The notes: a model not told the origin generated them from the letters alone. 64,000 nucleotides of DNA from Heteroscillospira sp050943935 (GCA_050943935.1 JBMNQC010000009.1:53464-117463); one strand, 5' to 3'; shown: positions 24,274 through 34,373, counted from the first letter of the stretch. A program made the numbers and translations.

Positions 24274-27200
24274 TTACTTAATGGACTTGTGAAACTCCTG
24301 AAGAGAGTGGATAGCGAAAGCCTCGCTGCCGCGCATGGCACGGATGCCCTCGATGGTGGCCTTGGCGGCCGCCATGGTAGTCATATAGGGAATCTTGTAC
24401 TTGATGGCGGACTTACGGATGTAGCTGTCATCCACGGCGCCCTTCTTGCCCACGGGGGTGTTGATGACCAGGCTTATCTCGCCGTTGGTCATGGCGTCCA
24501 GAATGTTGGGACGTCCCTCATTAATCTTTGCAATCTTCTTTACGGGAATACCGGCCTCGGCTATCATCTTATAGGTGTTGCCTGTGGCCATAAGGTCAAA
24601 GCCGCAGTCGTGGATGCCGCGGGCGACCTCCACAAGCTCAGGCTTGTCTCTGTCGCTGACGCTTATGAGCACGGTACCGCCCACAGGCAGCTCGGTCTTG
24701 GTGCCCTCCTGAGCCTTGTAGAAGGCCTCGCCGAAGTCAGAGGCTATGCCAAGCACCTCGCCGGTGGAGCGCATCTCGGGTCCGAGAACGGGGTCGACTT
24801 CCTGGAACATATTGAAGGGGAACACAGCTTCCTTCACACCGTAGTGGCTGAAGCTGCGCTCGCGGAGCTCGGGCACGGGAGAAGGCAGGCCGGTGAACTC
24901 GCGGGTCATTATCTGGGTGGCAAGGCGGACCATGTTGATATCGCAGACCTTGCTGACCAGAGGCACGGTACGGGATGCCCGGGGGTTGGCTTCCAGAACA
25001 TACACAACGCCGTCCTCTATGGCGTACTGCATATTCATAAGGCCCACAACGTGCATTTCCTTTGCAATGCGGCGGGTATAATCCTTGATGGTTGCAACCT
25101 GCTCCTCTGTGAGGTTCCTGGAGGGCAGGATGCAGGCGGAGTCGCCGGAGTGGATACCGGCAAGCTCAATGTGCTCCATGACGGCGGGCACAAACACCTG
25201 CTCGCCGTCGGAGATGGCGTCGGCCTCGCACTCGGTGGCGTGGTGCAGGAAGCGGTCAACCAAAATAGGACGGTCTGGGGTTACGCCCACAGCGGCCTTC
25301 ATGTAGTAGGTGAGAGCCTCTGCGTCGTACACGACCTCCATGCCGCGGCCGCCCAGAACGAAGGAGGGGCGGACCATGACGGGATAGCCTATGCGCCCGG
25401 CGATCTCCAGAGCGTCCTCAACGGTGACGGCCATGCCGGACTCGGGCATGGGGATCTCCAGCTTGTCCATCATGGCGCGGAACAGGTCTCTGTCCTCGGC
25501 CATGTTGATGGTCTCGGGGGTGGTGCCCAGGATGTTCACGCCGTTCTTCTTCAGCTCCTCGGCAAGGTTCAGGGGAGTCTGACCGCCGAACTGGGCGATA
25601 ACGCCCACGGGCTTTTCCTTAGCGTGGATGGCGAGAACATCCTCCAGAGTCAGAGGCTCGAAGTAGAGCTTATCGGAGGTATCGTAGTCGGTGGAAACGG
25701 TCTCGGGGTTGCAGTTGACAATGATGGTCTCAAAGCCCAGCTTCTTCAGAGCCAGAGAGGCATGGACACAGCAGTAGTCAAACTCAATGCCCTGGCCGAT
25801 GCGGTTGGGACCGCCGCCCAGGATCATTATCTTGGGCTTCCCGGTGTTCACGGGACTCTTATCCTCAATGTGGTAGCTGGAGTAGTAGTATGCAGCATCC
25901 TGAGTGCCGCTGACGTGCACGCCCTCCCAGGCCTCCTCTATGCCGTACTCATGGCGGGCATTGCGGATATCGGCCTCGGGAAGCTCCAGAAGCTTGGACA
26001 GGTACTTATCGGAGAAGCCGTCCAGCTTGGCGGCGCGGAGCTCAGCCTCGCCGGGTATGCTTCCACGGTGCCTGAGCAGGCTCTCCTCCTCTTCCACCAG
26101 CTCCTTGAGCTGCCGGAGGAAGTAGTGCTTCACCTTGGTTATCTCAAAAATTTCGTCTATATCGGCACCCTTGCGCAGAGCCTCATAAATAAGGAAGTAG
26201 CGCTCGCTGCAGGGGGTGCGCAGCATGTTGAGCAGCTCGGCCAGGCTCAGGTCCGCAAAGTTCTTGGCTCCGCCCAGACCGCTGCGGCCAATTTCGAGGC
26301 TGCGGATGGCCTTCTGGAAGGCCTCCTTGAAGGTCTTGCCTATGCTCATGACCTCGCCCACGGCACGCATCTGGGTACCCAGTTTATCCTCGGCGCCCTT
26401 GAACTTCTCAAAGGCCCAGCGGGCGAATTTGATGACGATATAATCGCCGTCCGGCACATACTTATCCAGAGTGCCGTACTTACCGCAGGGAATCTCGTCC
26501 AGAGTAAGGCCGCAGGCCAGCATGGCGGATATCAGAGCAATTGGGAAGCCGGTGGCCTTGCTGGCCAGAGCGGAGGAACGGGAGGTGCGGGGATTTATCT
26601 CAATGACGATGATGCGGTCGGACACGGGATCGTGGGCAAACTGCACGTTGGTGCCGCCTATGACCTCCACAGACTCTACTATCTTGAAGGCCTGTTCCTT
26701 CAGGCGGTCCTGGCACTCCTGAGAAATGGTCAGCATGGGAGCGGAGCAGCAGCTGTCGCCGGTGTGTACGCCCAGGGGATCGATATTCTCAATGAAGCAG
26801 ACGGTTATCATATTGTTCTTGGCGTCACGGACAACCTCTACCTCAAGCTCTTCCCAGCCGAGAATGGACTCCTCAACCAGTACCTGGCCTACCAGGCTGG
26901 CCTGCAGGCCGCGGGCGCAGACGGTTTTCAGCTCTTCCACGTTGTAAACCAGACCGCCGCCGGCGCCGCCCATGGTATAGGCGGGACGCAGGACCACGGG
27001 ATAGCCCAGCTTATCGGCTATGGCAAGAGCCTCGTCCACAGAATAGGCCACCTCGCTGCGGGCCATTTCAATGCCCAGCTTGTCCATGGCCTTTTTGAAC
27101 TCAATTCGGTCCTCGCCGCGCTCTATAGCGTCCACCTGAACGCCTATCACCTTTACGCCGTACTTATCCAGCACGCCGGCCTTGGCCAGCTCGGAGCAGA

Positions 27201-27489
27201 GGTTCAGGCCAGACTGTCCGCCCAGGTTGGGCAGCAGAGCGTCGGGGCGCTCCTTCGCGATTATCTGCTCAAGGCGGTGCACGTTGAGAGGCTCAATATA
27301 AGTCACGTCGGCGGTCTCCGGGTCGGTCATGATAGTGGCCGGGTTGGAGTTTACGAGAACTATCTCATAGCCAAGTGCGCGCAGAGCCTTGCACGCCTGA
27401 GTGCCGGAGTAGTCAAACTCACAGGCCTGACCGATGATGATGGGTCCGGAACCAATTATCAGGATTTTTTTGATATCAGTTCTTTTCAT
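24274..27489 (-). CDS. carB: carbamoyl-phosphate synthase large subunit
   Basis: This 1071-residue subunit makes carbamoyl phosphate from bicarbonate, ammonia and two ATP, for pyrimidines and arginine. Two homologous ATP-grasp halves are visible: the first begins KILIIGSGPIIIGQACEFDYSG-like near residue 8, the second KIMILGGGPNRIGQGIEFDY near 555. A C-terminal MGS-like regulatory domain follows from about 935. The length is standard. ATG at 27489 matches the family N-terminus. The small glutaminase subunit gene carA is not next to it; the gene stands alone with its own promoter and terminator. Confidence 0.97.
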   Translation of the reverse strand: MKRTDIKKILIIGSGPIIIGQACEFDYSGTQACKALRALGYEIVLVNSNPATIMTDPETADVTYIEPLNVHRLEQIIAKERPDALLPNLGGQSGLNLCSELAKAGVLDKYGVKVIGVQVDAIERGEDRIEFKKAMDKLGIEMARSEVAYSVDEALAIADKLGYPVVLRPAYTMGGAGGGLVYNVEELKTVCARGLQASLVGQVLVEESILGWEELEVEVVRDAKNNMITVCFIENIDPLGVHTGDSCCSAPMLTISQECQDRLKEQAFKIVESVEVIGGTNVQFAHDPVSDRIIVIEINPRTSRSSALASKATGFPIALISAMLACGLTLDEIPCGKYGTLDKYVPDGDYIVIKFARWAFEKFKGAEDKLGTQMRAVGEVMSIGKTFKEAFQKAIRSLEIGRSGLGGAKNFADLSLAELLNMLRTPCSERYFLIYEALRKGADIDEIFEITKVKHYFLRQLKELVEEEESLLRHRGSIPGEAELRAAKLDGFSDKYLSKLLELPEADIRNARHEYGIEEAWEGVHVSGTQDAAYYYSSYHIEDKSPVNTGKPKIMILGGGPNRIGQGIEFDYCCVHASLALKKLGFETIIVNCNPETVSTDYDTSDKLYFEPLTLEDVLAIHAKEKPVGVIAQFGGQTPLNLAEELKKNGVNILGTTPETINMAEDRDLFRAMMDKLEIPMPESGMAVTVEDALEIAGRIGYPVMVRPSFVLGGRGMEVVYDAEALTYYMKAAVGVTPDRPILVDRFLHHATECEADAISDGEQVFVPAVMEHIELAGIHSGDSACILPSRNLTEEQVATIKDYTRRIAKEMHVVGLMNMQYAIEDGVVYVLEANPRASRTVPLVSKVCDINMVRLATQIMTREFTGLPSPVPELRERSFSHYGVKEAVFPFNMFQEVDPVLGPEMRSTGEVLGIASDFGEAFYKAQEGTKTELPVGGTVLISVSDRDKPELVEVARGIHDCGFDLMATGNTYKMIAEAGIPVKKIAKINEGRPNILDAMTNGEISLVINTPVGKKGAVDDSYIRKSAIKYKIPYMTTMAAAKATIEGIRAMRGSEAFAIHSLQEFHKSIK

Positions 27490-27552
27490 ATATCTCTTCA
27501 ATCCCCTTCTATGTACGGCAAAAACCGCAGTATTCTCATTTTCTATCATAAT

Positions 27553-27581
27553 ATTCTAACAAAAATCCGTGTCTGCGTAAA
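27553..27581 (-). promoter_or_regulatory. probable promoter of carB
   Basis: On the minus strand TTTACG (27576-27581) and TAGAAT (27553-27558) are 17 bases apart, with TG one base before the -10. I saw no PyrR-type attenuator in the short leader. Confidence 0.55.
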
Positions 27582-27647
27582 GTGTGTAATTCTACATATT
27601 TCCCCCGCAAACTCTGTCGATATCAGTCAGTATTATAGTGCGCCGGC

Positions 27648-28448
27648 TCAGAGGCGGTGGAACTGCGCTTTGCGCTGCGTAAAGGTGCAGATATATTCAA
27701 ATCCGGCCCGGCGAAGCAGCTCTTCTCCCCTGTCAACGGTAGCGGAAACCTGCTCCAGTCTGTGCGCGTCGGAGCCAACGGTGACAATCTCTCCGCCGCA
27801 GTCCCGGAACAGGCGCAGTAGCTCCAGAGGCGGCAGGCTGTCGTTTATCTTCTGAAAAAATCCTGATGTGTTGCACTCTATGCCCCTGCCCCTGCTTACA
27901 AGTATCCTGAACAGCTGCTCAAAGCGCTCCCAATAGTTTTCCAGAGGAAAGCGCGTGCCTCTGGCCTCAAATATATAGCGCAGCGGATAGGTCACATGGC
28001 CCATAACGTCAAAATCCCAGTTCTCGGCCAGGTCCGTGAGCCAGTCAAGATATCTGGAGAAAAGGGCGAACTCGTCTGTATTGGGCCAGTCGCTGTAATA
28101 TATGTCAAAATCATTATCCAGATTATGTATGGAGCCAATGACAAAATCCGGACTGTATTTTTCAAAAAAACGCCTGGCTTCGTCGGGATTTGCCTGGGGC
28201 TGGCCCATCTCAATGCCGGACTTTATCACAAGGCGTCCGGCGAACTCCCGGCGCGCCTCTTCTATCTCGGCAAAGCAGGCGCCGGCGTCCAGATCCTGTT
28301 CAAAGGCTCGGCCGCTGTATATGTCCAGATGGTCGGTTATGGCTATCTCGTCCCGTCCGCGGGCAATTGCGGCCCGGCATATATCCCTTATGCTCTCCCG
28401 GCCGTCAAATGAGTGATGCGAATGTATATGATAGTCTATGGCATACAT
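27648..28448 (-). CDS. PHP-domain phosphatase, HisJ-type histidinol-phosphatase family
   Basis: This 266-residue PHP-fold phosphoesterase has metal ligands in DYHIHSHHSFDG at the start, AITDHLD near 42, SGIEMGQ near 80, GSIHNLD near 105, GHVTYP near 150 and SDAHRLE near 230. It matches the HisJ family (histidinol phosphate to histidinol), but no other histidine gene is near, so a different phosphate ester is possible. ATG at 28448 follows AGGAGGTAAG. Confidence 0.82.
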   Translation of the reverse strand: MYAIDYHIHSHHSFDGRESIRDICRAAIARGRDEIAITDHLDIYSGRAFEQDLDAGACFAEIEEARREFAGRLVIKSGIEMGQPQANPDEARRFFEKYSPDFVIGSIHNLDNDFDIYYSDWPNTDEFALFSRYLDWLTDLAENWDFDVMGHVTYPLRYIFEARGTRFPLENYWERFEQLFRILVSRGRGIECNTSGFFQKINDSLPPLELLRLFRDCGGEIVTVGSDAHRLEQVSATVDRGEELLRRAGFEYICTFTQRKAQFHRL

Positions 28449-28503
28449 ACTGCTTACCTCCTGCTTTTTCTGTAGCATACCCCCCTTTCCTCCCTATGTC
28501 AAC

Positions 28504-28535
28504 AAAAACGCCCCCGGCAGAGCCGGGGACGTTTT
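28504..28535 (-). terminator. terminator of the SLH exporter operon
   Basis: A 14-bp stem (AAAACGCCCCCGGC with GCCGGGGACGTTTT, one mismatch) with a TCT loop on the minus strand is followed by TTTTTG. Confidence 0.85.
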
Positions 28536-28546
28536 GAGGGTACAGC

Positions 28547-30790
28547 TTATTTGGCCACGACTATGCGGATCTTGCCGCCGTCGTCGGGGTCCTTGTCGTA
28601 GTACAGGGTCAGGTTGTCTGAGAAGCCGCGGGCCTCGTCCAGAGAGGAGAACCAGGTATCTGTGGCGTCGTTATAGCAGGCCACGTCCTCGGAGACGACG
28701 AAGGTTCCCTTGCTGGTGGTGACGGTAGTTCTGTCATCCACGGTGCGGAAGTCTGAGCGGGAAACGCGATCCACCCTGCTCAGCTCCTTAATGCCCGCAG
28801 TACGTTCACCGTCCAGAGCGGGAACAACACCAACAAAGTCTCCGTCGGAGATATTGCCGCCGCAGATAAGCTCAGGAGTACTGCCGGCGCCGTTGGTAAC
28901 TTTCACAACGTTGTTCCATGCCTCCAGGCCGCCTCCGCTGCTGGTCATCCTGCGCTCCACATCGGCAATGCCGTAGGTATAGAGGTCTCCGGTCACATCG
29001 TTCAGGACTATAATGGCTGCGCGTCCTGCGTAGTCCTTGGACGCATAGACTATTTTGGAGGAGGGAATATTGCTGACAGCGATATCCTCCGGGTCTACCT
29101 CGCGCATGGCGCTGCTGCCGACCTTCTCGAAAATCTTCAGCGCGGGGCTGACAGCCTTTCCGTCGAGAGTCATTTTCTCCACATTGAAGGAGCCGGACAC
29201 GCTGCTGCCGCCGAGGGGCGACAGGCTGATCTTGCCCTTGCCGGAGGAGGCCACGGTGACAAGCTGGCCCATCATGCTCTCGGCCCTGTCATCGCTCATG
29301 CGCACCTCACCGGATACGGTGATGCCTATAAACAGCTCCACCTTGGCGCTGGTGGTGCTGCACTCTGTGACCATGCCCACCGCATTTGTGCGTGCGCTGG
29401 AGGAGCTGACCGCTCCAGCAACCTGCAGGTCGTTTGTAAGCAGCAGGGTCACGGAATCTCCCACATCAAATTTCCGCAGTGAATCCACGGCGCAGCTGAG
29501 CACATTGAACTGTTTGCCCATCACGGTAATACTGGTGGGATATTCCGGGTTGGGATATGCATTCTCATAAATTCCGGTGAGCCGGGTATCGGACACATAG
29601 AGTATCCCCGCGCCCTTGTCGTATGTGGCCACGTCGTACTGCTTGATATCCGAAGCGCTGGCCTTTATGCCGTTTTTATAGACTTCATAATCCCTTGCGC
29701 CGCCAAGTATGGAGGCAAACTGCCCCACACCGCCGCCGGTAAAGGCTACGGCGGCCTCTTCGGCCTTGCCGTCGTTGATGAACACGCCGTCTATTTTTCC
29801 GGCCTCGGTGAAATAGAGGTTCACGCGGGTGCCGGCGCTTATATTCATCCAGAGCTTGTCGTAGGTGCTCTCTTCCTCGGTGGTGTAGGCGGGTATATTG
29901 GCGCCTATGTTATAGGTCTTGCCGCCGTTATCGCGTATCCAGCCGGCCTGTGCAGAGGCAGCCACTATGCTGAGGGTCTTGCCGCTGTCCGGAATAAAGG
30001 TAACGGCGTAGCCCTTATCATCAGTCACAAGCATGCCGCGGCGGCCTATAAACGAAGCCGGCACCGTTCCGCTGCGTGGCAGATAATTACCCGCGGAGGT
30101 GGCTATAGCGCCGGTTTTGCCGTCGTCGGCGGTGGCGTTATCGGACATCACCACGGTATCCCGGCTGACGGTGCCCAGGCCGGAGACGTACTCTCCGCCC
30201 TCTTTTTTATCGGCCGCAAGCAGATTGCAGAAAATGCGTGCCGCCTGACCGCGGTTAATTGCGTCGCCGTTGGCGAGGTTTATACCCTTGGTGAGGCCGC
30301 AGTCGGCTGCCAGCTCCATATAGCCCTGGGGCCAGAGCATACCGGCGTCGGCATCGGAGTAGCCAAGCATACGCATTAGCATAGTCACGGCCTGGGCATA
30401 GGTAATCTGGTCGTCGGGACGGAAGGTGCCGTCTCCGTTGCCTATGATTATTTTCTGCTCGGCGCTGACGGCCAGATTTATGTATCCTCTGGCCCAATGG
30501 TTGCTGCGGACGTCCGGGAAAATAGTACGGTTGCGGTAGATGTATTCCTCATCTCCCCTGTCCAGCACTATAACCGCCATTTTGCAGAACTGGGCGCGGG
30601 TCAGCTTATCCTGGGGACGGAAGTATCCGGTGCCGTCTCCCTCCACAACGCCCATCATGCGCAGAACATCCACATCCAGCTGCATCTGCTCATCGGTGAC
30701 ATCGGGGAACTGCACGCCGGAGGCCGCCGCAGGAAGGCACAGGCTCAGGCTGAGGCTGAGCGCCAGCGCCAGCAAAATTATTTTTTTCAT
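28547..30790 (-). CDS. S-layer homology (SLH) domain surface protein
   Basis: This 747-residue secreted protein has a signal peptide (MKKIILLALALSLSLSLCLP) and three SLH repeats. These are FPDVTDEQMQLDVDVLRMMG near 25-75, FPDVRSNHWARGYINLAV near 90-140, and a weaker third (WPQGYMELAADCGL, INRGQAARIFCNLL) near 145-200. SLH repeats anchor proteins to wall polymers. The remaining roughly 540 residues are beta-rich and not recognised. ATG at 30790 is supported by AGGAG ten bases upstream; a GTG nine bases earlier is too close. It is last in the HlyD-ABC operon, 13 bases after the permease. Confidence 0.87.
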   Translation of the reverse strand: MKKIILLALALSLSLSLCLPAAASGVQFPDVTDEQMQLDVDVLRMMGVVEGDGTGYFRPQDKLTRAQFCKMAVIVLDRGDEEYIYRNRTIFPDVRSNHWARGYINLAVSAEQKIIIGNGDGTFRPDDQITYAQAVTMLMRMLGYSDADAGMLWPQGYMELAADCGLTKGINLANGDAINRGQAARIFCNLLAADKKEGGEYVSGLGTVSRDTVVMSDNATADDGKTGAIATSAGNYLPRSGTVPASFIGRRGMLVTDDKGYAVTFIPDSGKTLSIVAASAQAGWIRDNGGKTYNIGANIPAYTTEEESTYDKLWMNISAGTRVNLYFTEAGKIDGVFINDGKAEEAAVAFTGGGVGQFASILGGARDYEVYKNGIKASASDIKQYDVATYDKGAGILYVSDTRLTGIYENAYPNPEYPTSITVMGKQFNVLSCAVDSLRKFDVGDSVTLLLTNDLQVAGAVSSSSARTNAVGMVTECSTTSAKVELFIGITVSGEVRMSDDRAESMMGQLVTVASSGKGKISLSPLGGSSVSGSFNVEKMTLDGKAVSPALKIFEKVGSSAMREVDPEDIAVSNIPSSKIVYASKDYAGRAAIIVLNDVTGDLYTYGIADVERRMTSSGGGLEAWNNVVKVTNGAGSTPELICGGNISDGDFVGVVPALDGERTAGIKELSRVDRVSRSDFRTVDDRTTVTTSKGTFVVSEDVACYNDATDTWFSSLDEARGFSDNLTLYYDKDPDDGGKIRIVVAK

Positions 30791-30803
30791 TGTTCTCACT
30801 CTC

Positions 30804-32009
30804 CTAATCCGCTCGCAGAGCTTCTACCGGCTGCAGGCCGGAGGCCTTGACCGCCGGATACATGCCGAAGATAATGCCGAGGACCACAGAAAAGCCCACA
30901 GCCGCTATTGTCATGCCCACCGAGGGCAAAAGGAACAAATCCAATATCAGTTTACCGGCCACCACCGTGCCCAGATAGCCCAGCAGCACGCCTATTATGC
31001 CGCCGCAGCAGCACACGACCGCAGCCTCAATAAGAAACTGCATGATGATAGATCTTCTGGAACCGCCTATGGCCTTGCGTATGCCTATCTCACGGGTACG
31101 CTCGGTGACGGTCACCAGCATGATATTCATAATGCCTATTCCGCCCACGAGCAGGGATATGCCGGCGATACCGCCCACCACATAGCTCATCATCTTGGTC
31201 TGCTGGTCGCTCTCATCTATCCACTGGTTTTCAGACTGGACATAGAAATATCCGTTTTCCTGAGTGATAAGTCCGGACAGATATCCCTGAATGAGAGTGG
31301 CCGCCTCTGTGGCCTGCTTGGGTCCGGTTGCCTTGATTGAGAAATCCTCTATGGTAGTGGAATTATTCAGCATACGGTTCATTGTATAGGGAACCACCAC
31401 CATATTGTCCATGGAATAGGAGTTCTCATCTTTCGGGGGGTCCTTGGCCTTGTATACGCCTATGACCGTAAAGGTATTTCCACCTATGGTGACCTTTTCG
31501 CCCAGGGGGTCCCTGGCGCCGAAGAGATAGTCCTTTATGCCCGCGCCCAGCACCACCACCTGGTTGTATTTCTTGATATCCAGGTTGGACAGGTCGCGCC
31601 CGGACTCTATGGTGAAGTTATTGCAGATGGAGAACTGGTCGCTGCCAAGATAAATCTGGCAGCCTGATGACATATTCTCGGTATTGTTGGTCTTGTACTT
31701 GACACCCCGGCTGTTCCAGCTCTGTATGTTTGGGGTGACGCCCATTACAAGGTCGTCCAGTCCGAGGCAGTACTCATACAGGTCCTGGGATATATCCGTG
31801 CCGCGGTAGGACCAGGCATATACGGATATCTTGTTTGTACCCATTTTTTCGTAGTATTCCTTGCTCCACTGGTTGGCGCCCTGGACTACGGACACCATGA
31901 TTATGACCGCGGCGACGCCTATAATGATGCCCAGCATGGTAAGGATGCTTCGCGCCTTGTTATCCGTGATGGATTTAAGCGCCATTTTGAACGACTGGGT
32001 TATGTTCAC
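30804..32009 (-). CDS. ABC transporter permease, MacB/FtsX type
   Basis: This 401-residue permease has one N-terminal membrane helix (about 20-42, ILTMLGIIIGVAAVIIMVSV), a large extracellular MacB_PCD domain and three C-terminal helices (from about 275) with the FtsX motif RTREIGIRKAIGGSRR. It overlaps the ATPase gene by four bases. Mechanotransmission transporters of this type move peptides or release lipoproteins rather than import nutrients. The substrate is unknown. Confidence 0.93.
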   Translation of the reverse strand: MNITQSFKMALKSITDNKARSILTMLGIIIGVAAVIIMVSVVQGANQWSKEYYEKMGTNKISVYAWSYRGTDISQDLYEYCLGLDDLVMGVTPNIQSWNSRGVKYKTNNTENMSSGCQIYLGSDQFSICNNFTIESGRDLSNLDIKKYNQVVVLGAGIKDYLFGARDPLGEKVTIGGNTFTVIGVYKAKDPPKDENSYSMDNMVVVPYTMNRMLNNSTTIEDFSIKATGPKQATEAATLIQGYLSGLITQENGYFYVQSENQWIDESDQQTKMMSYVVGGIAGISLLVGGIGIMNIMLVTVTERTREIGIRKAIGGSRRSIIMQFLIEAAVVCCCGGIIGVLLGYLGTVVAGKLILDLFLLPSVGMTIAAVGFSVVLGIIFGMYPAVKASGLQPVEALRAD

Positions 32010-32704
32010 AGCTCCGCCTCCTCTCTCGGGCAGTCCTGAACGATTACGCCGTCGGAGATGCGCACTATGCGCTCGGCTGTGGCGGCTATCTTGTTGTCGT
32101 GGGTAATGAGGATGATTGTGGTGCCGTCGTCATGGAGGCCATGGAGTATCTCCAGCACATGCTTGCCTGTCTTGGAATCCAGAGCGCCGGTGGGCTCATC
32201 GGCCATAATGATTGGCGCGCCGGTGGATATGGCCCGGGCTATGGTGACGCGCTGCTGCTGGCCGCCGGACATCTCGTAGGGGTGGTGGCCGCTTCTGTCT
32301 GCAAGGCCCACCTTTTCAAGGGCCTGCATGGCCATGTCCCGGCGTCTCTGGCCGTGGATACCCTGGTAAACCAGAGGCAGCTCCACATTCTCCAGGGCGG
32401 TAAGCGCGGGTATAAGATTATAGCCCTGGAAGATGAAACCGACCTCAAGATTTCGTATTTTGGACAGCTGGGAGTCTGTCATCTCGCTGGCCAGCTGGCC
32501 ATCCAGATAATACTCGCCGTAGGTGGGAATATCCAGGCAGCCCAGTATGTTCATCAGCGTGGATTTTCCGGAGCCGGAGGCTCCTATGATAGCCACAAAC
32601 TCGCCTCTGTCTATAGTGAGGTTTACATCCGCAAGGGCGCGGACCTCGTTCTCCATACCCTCGTTATATATTTTCCAGACATTTTTGACTTCAATGAGCT
32701 TCAT
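32006..32704 (-). CDS. ABC transporter ATP-binding protein, MacB/LolD type
   Basis: This 232-residue ATPase shows Walker A IIGASGSGKST, signature EMSGGQQQR, Walker B IIMADEPTGALD and switch ITHDN. The sequence belongs to the MacB/LolD/FtsE group and pairs with the permease that follows. ATG at 32704 is four bases after the HlyD-like gene's stop; an in-frame upstream start would overlap that gene. It powers the HlyD-linked exporter. Confidence 0.94.
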   Translation of the reverse strand: MKLIEVKNVWKIYNEGMENEVRALADVNLTIDRGEFVAIIGASGSGKSTLMNILGCLDIPTYGEYYLDGQLASEMTDSQLSKIRNLEVGFIFQGYNLIPALTALENVELPLVYQGIHGQRRRDMAMQALEKVGLADRSGHHPYEMSGGQQQRVTIARAISTGAPIIMADEPTGALDSKTGKHVLEILHGLHDDGTTIILITHDNKIAATAERIVRISDGVIVQDCPREEAEL

Positions 32705-32708
32705 TTTA

Positions 32709-34373
32709 TCACCCGACCGCAATTCCGCCGCCATTAAAGGAGTTACCGCCGGCGGACATATACTGGGTGAACACTATGTCCATCTCGTTTACACCGGAGG
32801 TAATCTCGGCATTAAAGTTATCGCTGAGACCCACGGTTACGGCCAGAGGCACAAAGCCCTCGGGTATCTCCAGACCGGTGCTCTCGGGGTCAAGGGCGTT
32901 CTCGCGCTCTTCATCCGTCTGCACCAGCAGGCAGGCCTCGCCGGTGGCGGTGTAGCGCACGGCCTGCACGGGCACCACCAGGCAGTCGGCGGACTGGGCG
33001 GCCACCATATTGTAATCCACATACATACCGGACATAAGGGTACCGTCGGGATTTTCAACCTTTATCACAGCGGGAAAATAAGCGTAGCCGTTTTCGTTCT
33101 TTGCCTCCAGGCTCACGGACTCCACGGTGCCGCCGTAGTGCATCTCGCCGTCGCGGCCCCACTGAACAATATCGCAGTACATGCCGGGCTTCATATTGCC
33201 CACGTTCATGGAGTCCACCTTGGCCTCCACGGACATTACGGTAGTATCGGCAATGGAGATGGCAACGCGGCCGGACTCCACCTCCTCGCCCACCTTCAGG
33301 CTGCACGACTGCACCGTGCCGCTCATGGGGGCGACTGCATTGAAGTTATTCAGATTTTCCTCAGCCTTGGTAAGAGCCTCCTGAGCGTCGCTGATGGAGT
33401 TCTCCAGAGAGGCTATCTGGTCGTCATTGTTATCGGCGGTAAGGTGCAGCAGCACCTGGCCTGCGGATACGTCGTTATAATTGAGCAGATTCACGCTTGC
33501 GGCCTCGCCGGAGGCTTTGGCAATGATATCCGCGGTGCGGTTATATGTAAGCTTGCCGGCCTCATAGGGCAGCATGCGCTCTCCGTTGGATGCGGTCATG
33601 GTGGCGGTTGCTCCCATATCCGCTCCAAGAGTACCGGGGTTGGCAATGGATATAACCACGGCAAACAGCCTGGAGCCCTCGGGAGAGATACGGTTTACCT
33701 TATTTACCGTCTCTACTGTGCCGGTGAGCACATTCATGGTTGCCGGTACGGATACCTCCGCCGTCATGCCGGGCTTAATCTCATTTTCATAGGCATAGCT
33801 GAAGTAAAGCTCCAGCTTTAGGGTCTTGTCGTCCACCAGCTTGGCAAGCTGGGTGCCGCCGCCCACGTCGTCGCCCACATGGATATCTGCGGTATCAAGG
33901 AGCTTGCCGGCAAAGGGCGCGGTAACGGTGAGGTCGGCGTAGGACTCATAAATTGAATCCAGCTGCTTCTGATAGTTTTCCAGAGTCTTTTTTGCCTCGT
34001 CCACAGCCTTGCGGGCGTCCTTACTGTCGATAGTATAGAGAGGGTCGCCCTCGTTCACGAAGTCGCCGTCGGACACAAACACTTCAGTTACTGTGCCGCC
34101 GCCCGACAGGGTAATGGTTTTGCTGCTGAGAGGCATGGCGACGCCGCTGCCAGTAACAGTACTCTCAATGGAGCCTCGCATAACCTCGCCCGTCATAATC
34201 TCCTGCGGCCCCTCCTCCTCATGGAACAGAGAGTACAGCCCATATGCAATGCCGCCCACTATCGCAAGCAGTACTGCAATGCTGATTATACGCTTAATTT
34301 GCTTCTTATTGCGGGCTTTCTTTGGTGTTGCCAGCCCCGCCCCCGGAACGGGACGCTCAGTTACTTCGGACAT
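32709..34373 (-). CDS. HlyD/RND-type efflux adaptor (membrane-fusion protein)
   Basis: This 554-residue protein has a cytoplasmic start, one membrane span (about 27-48) and an extracytoplasmic adaptor. It contains a coiled hairpin near 125-150, barrel-sandwich blocks (VTAPFAGKLLDT, near 155; VAPMSGTVQSC, near 350) and C-terminal barrel regions. There are two biotinyl-lipoyl-like halves, so it is longer than usual MacA proteins. It is first in the operon, with AGGAGGAG before the ATG. In a single-membrane cell the adaptor would hand cargo to the wall. Confidence 0.9.
   Translation of the reverse strand: MSEVTERPVPGAGLATPKKARNKKQIKRIISIAVLLAIVGGIAYGLYSLFHEEEGPQEIMTGEVMRGSIESTVTGSGVAMPLSSKTITLSGGGTVTEVFVSDGDFVNEGDPLYTIDSKDARKAVDEAKKTLENYQKQLDSIYESYADLTVTAPFAGKLLDTADIHVGDDVGGGTQLAKLVDDKTLKLELYFSYAYENEIKPGMTAEVSVPATMNVLTGTVETVNKVNRISPEGSRLFAVVISIANPGTLGADMGATATMTASNGERMLPYEAGKLTYNRTADIIAKASGEAASVNLLNYNDVSAGQVLLHLTADNNDDQIASLENSISDAQEALTKAEENLNNFNAVAPMSGTVQSCSLKVGEEVESGRVAISIADTTVMSVEAKVDSMNVGNMKPGMYCDIVQWGRDGEMHYGGTVESVSLEAKNENGYAYFPAVIKVENPDGTLMSGMYVDYNMVAAQSADCLVVPVQAVRYTATGEACLLVQTDEERENALDPESTGLEIPEGFVPLAVTVGLSDNFNAEITSGVNEMDIVFTQYMSAGGNSFNGGGIAVG

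Noticed and set aside
24223..27855. Very long plus-strand reading frame opposite carB
   Set aside because: It is the low-stop shadow of a G+C-rich real gene; its Gly/Ala/His/Leu-rich translation has no domain, while the minus strand gives a full CarB.
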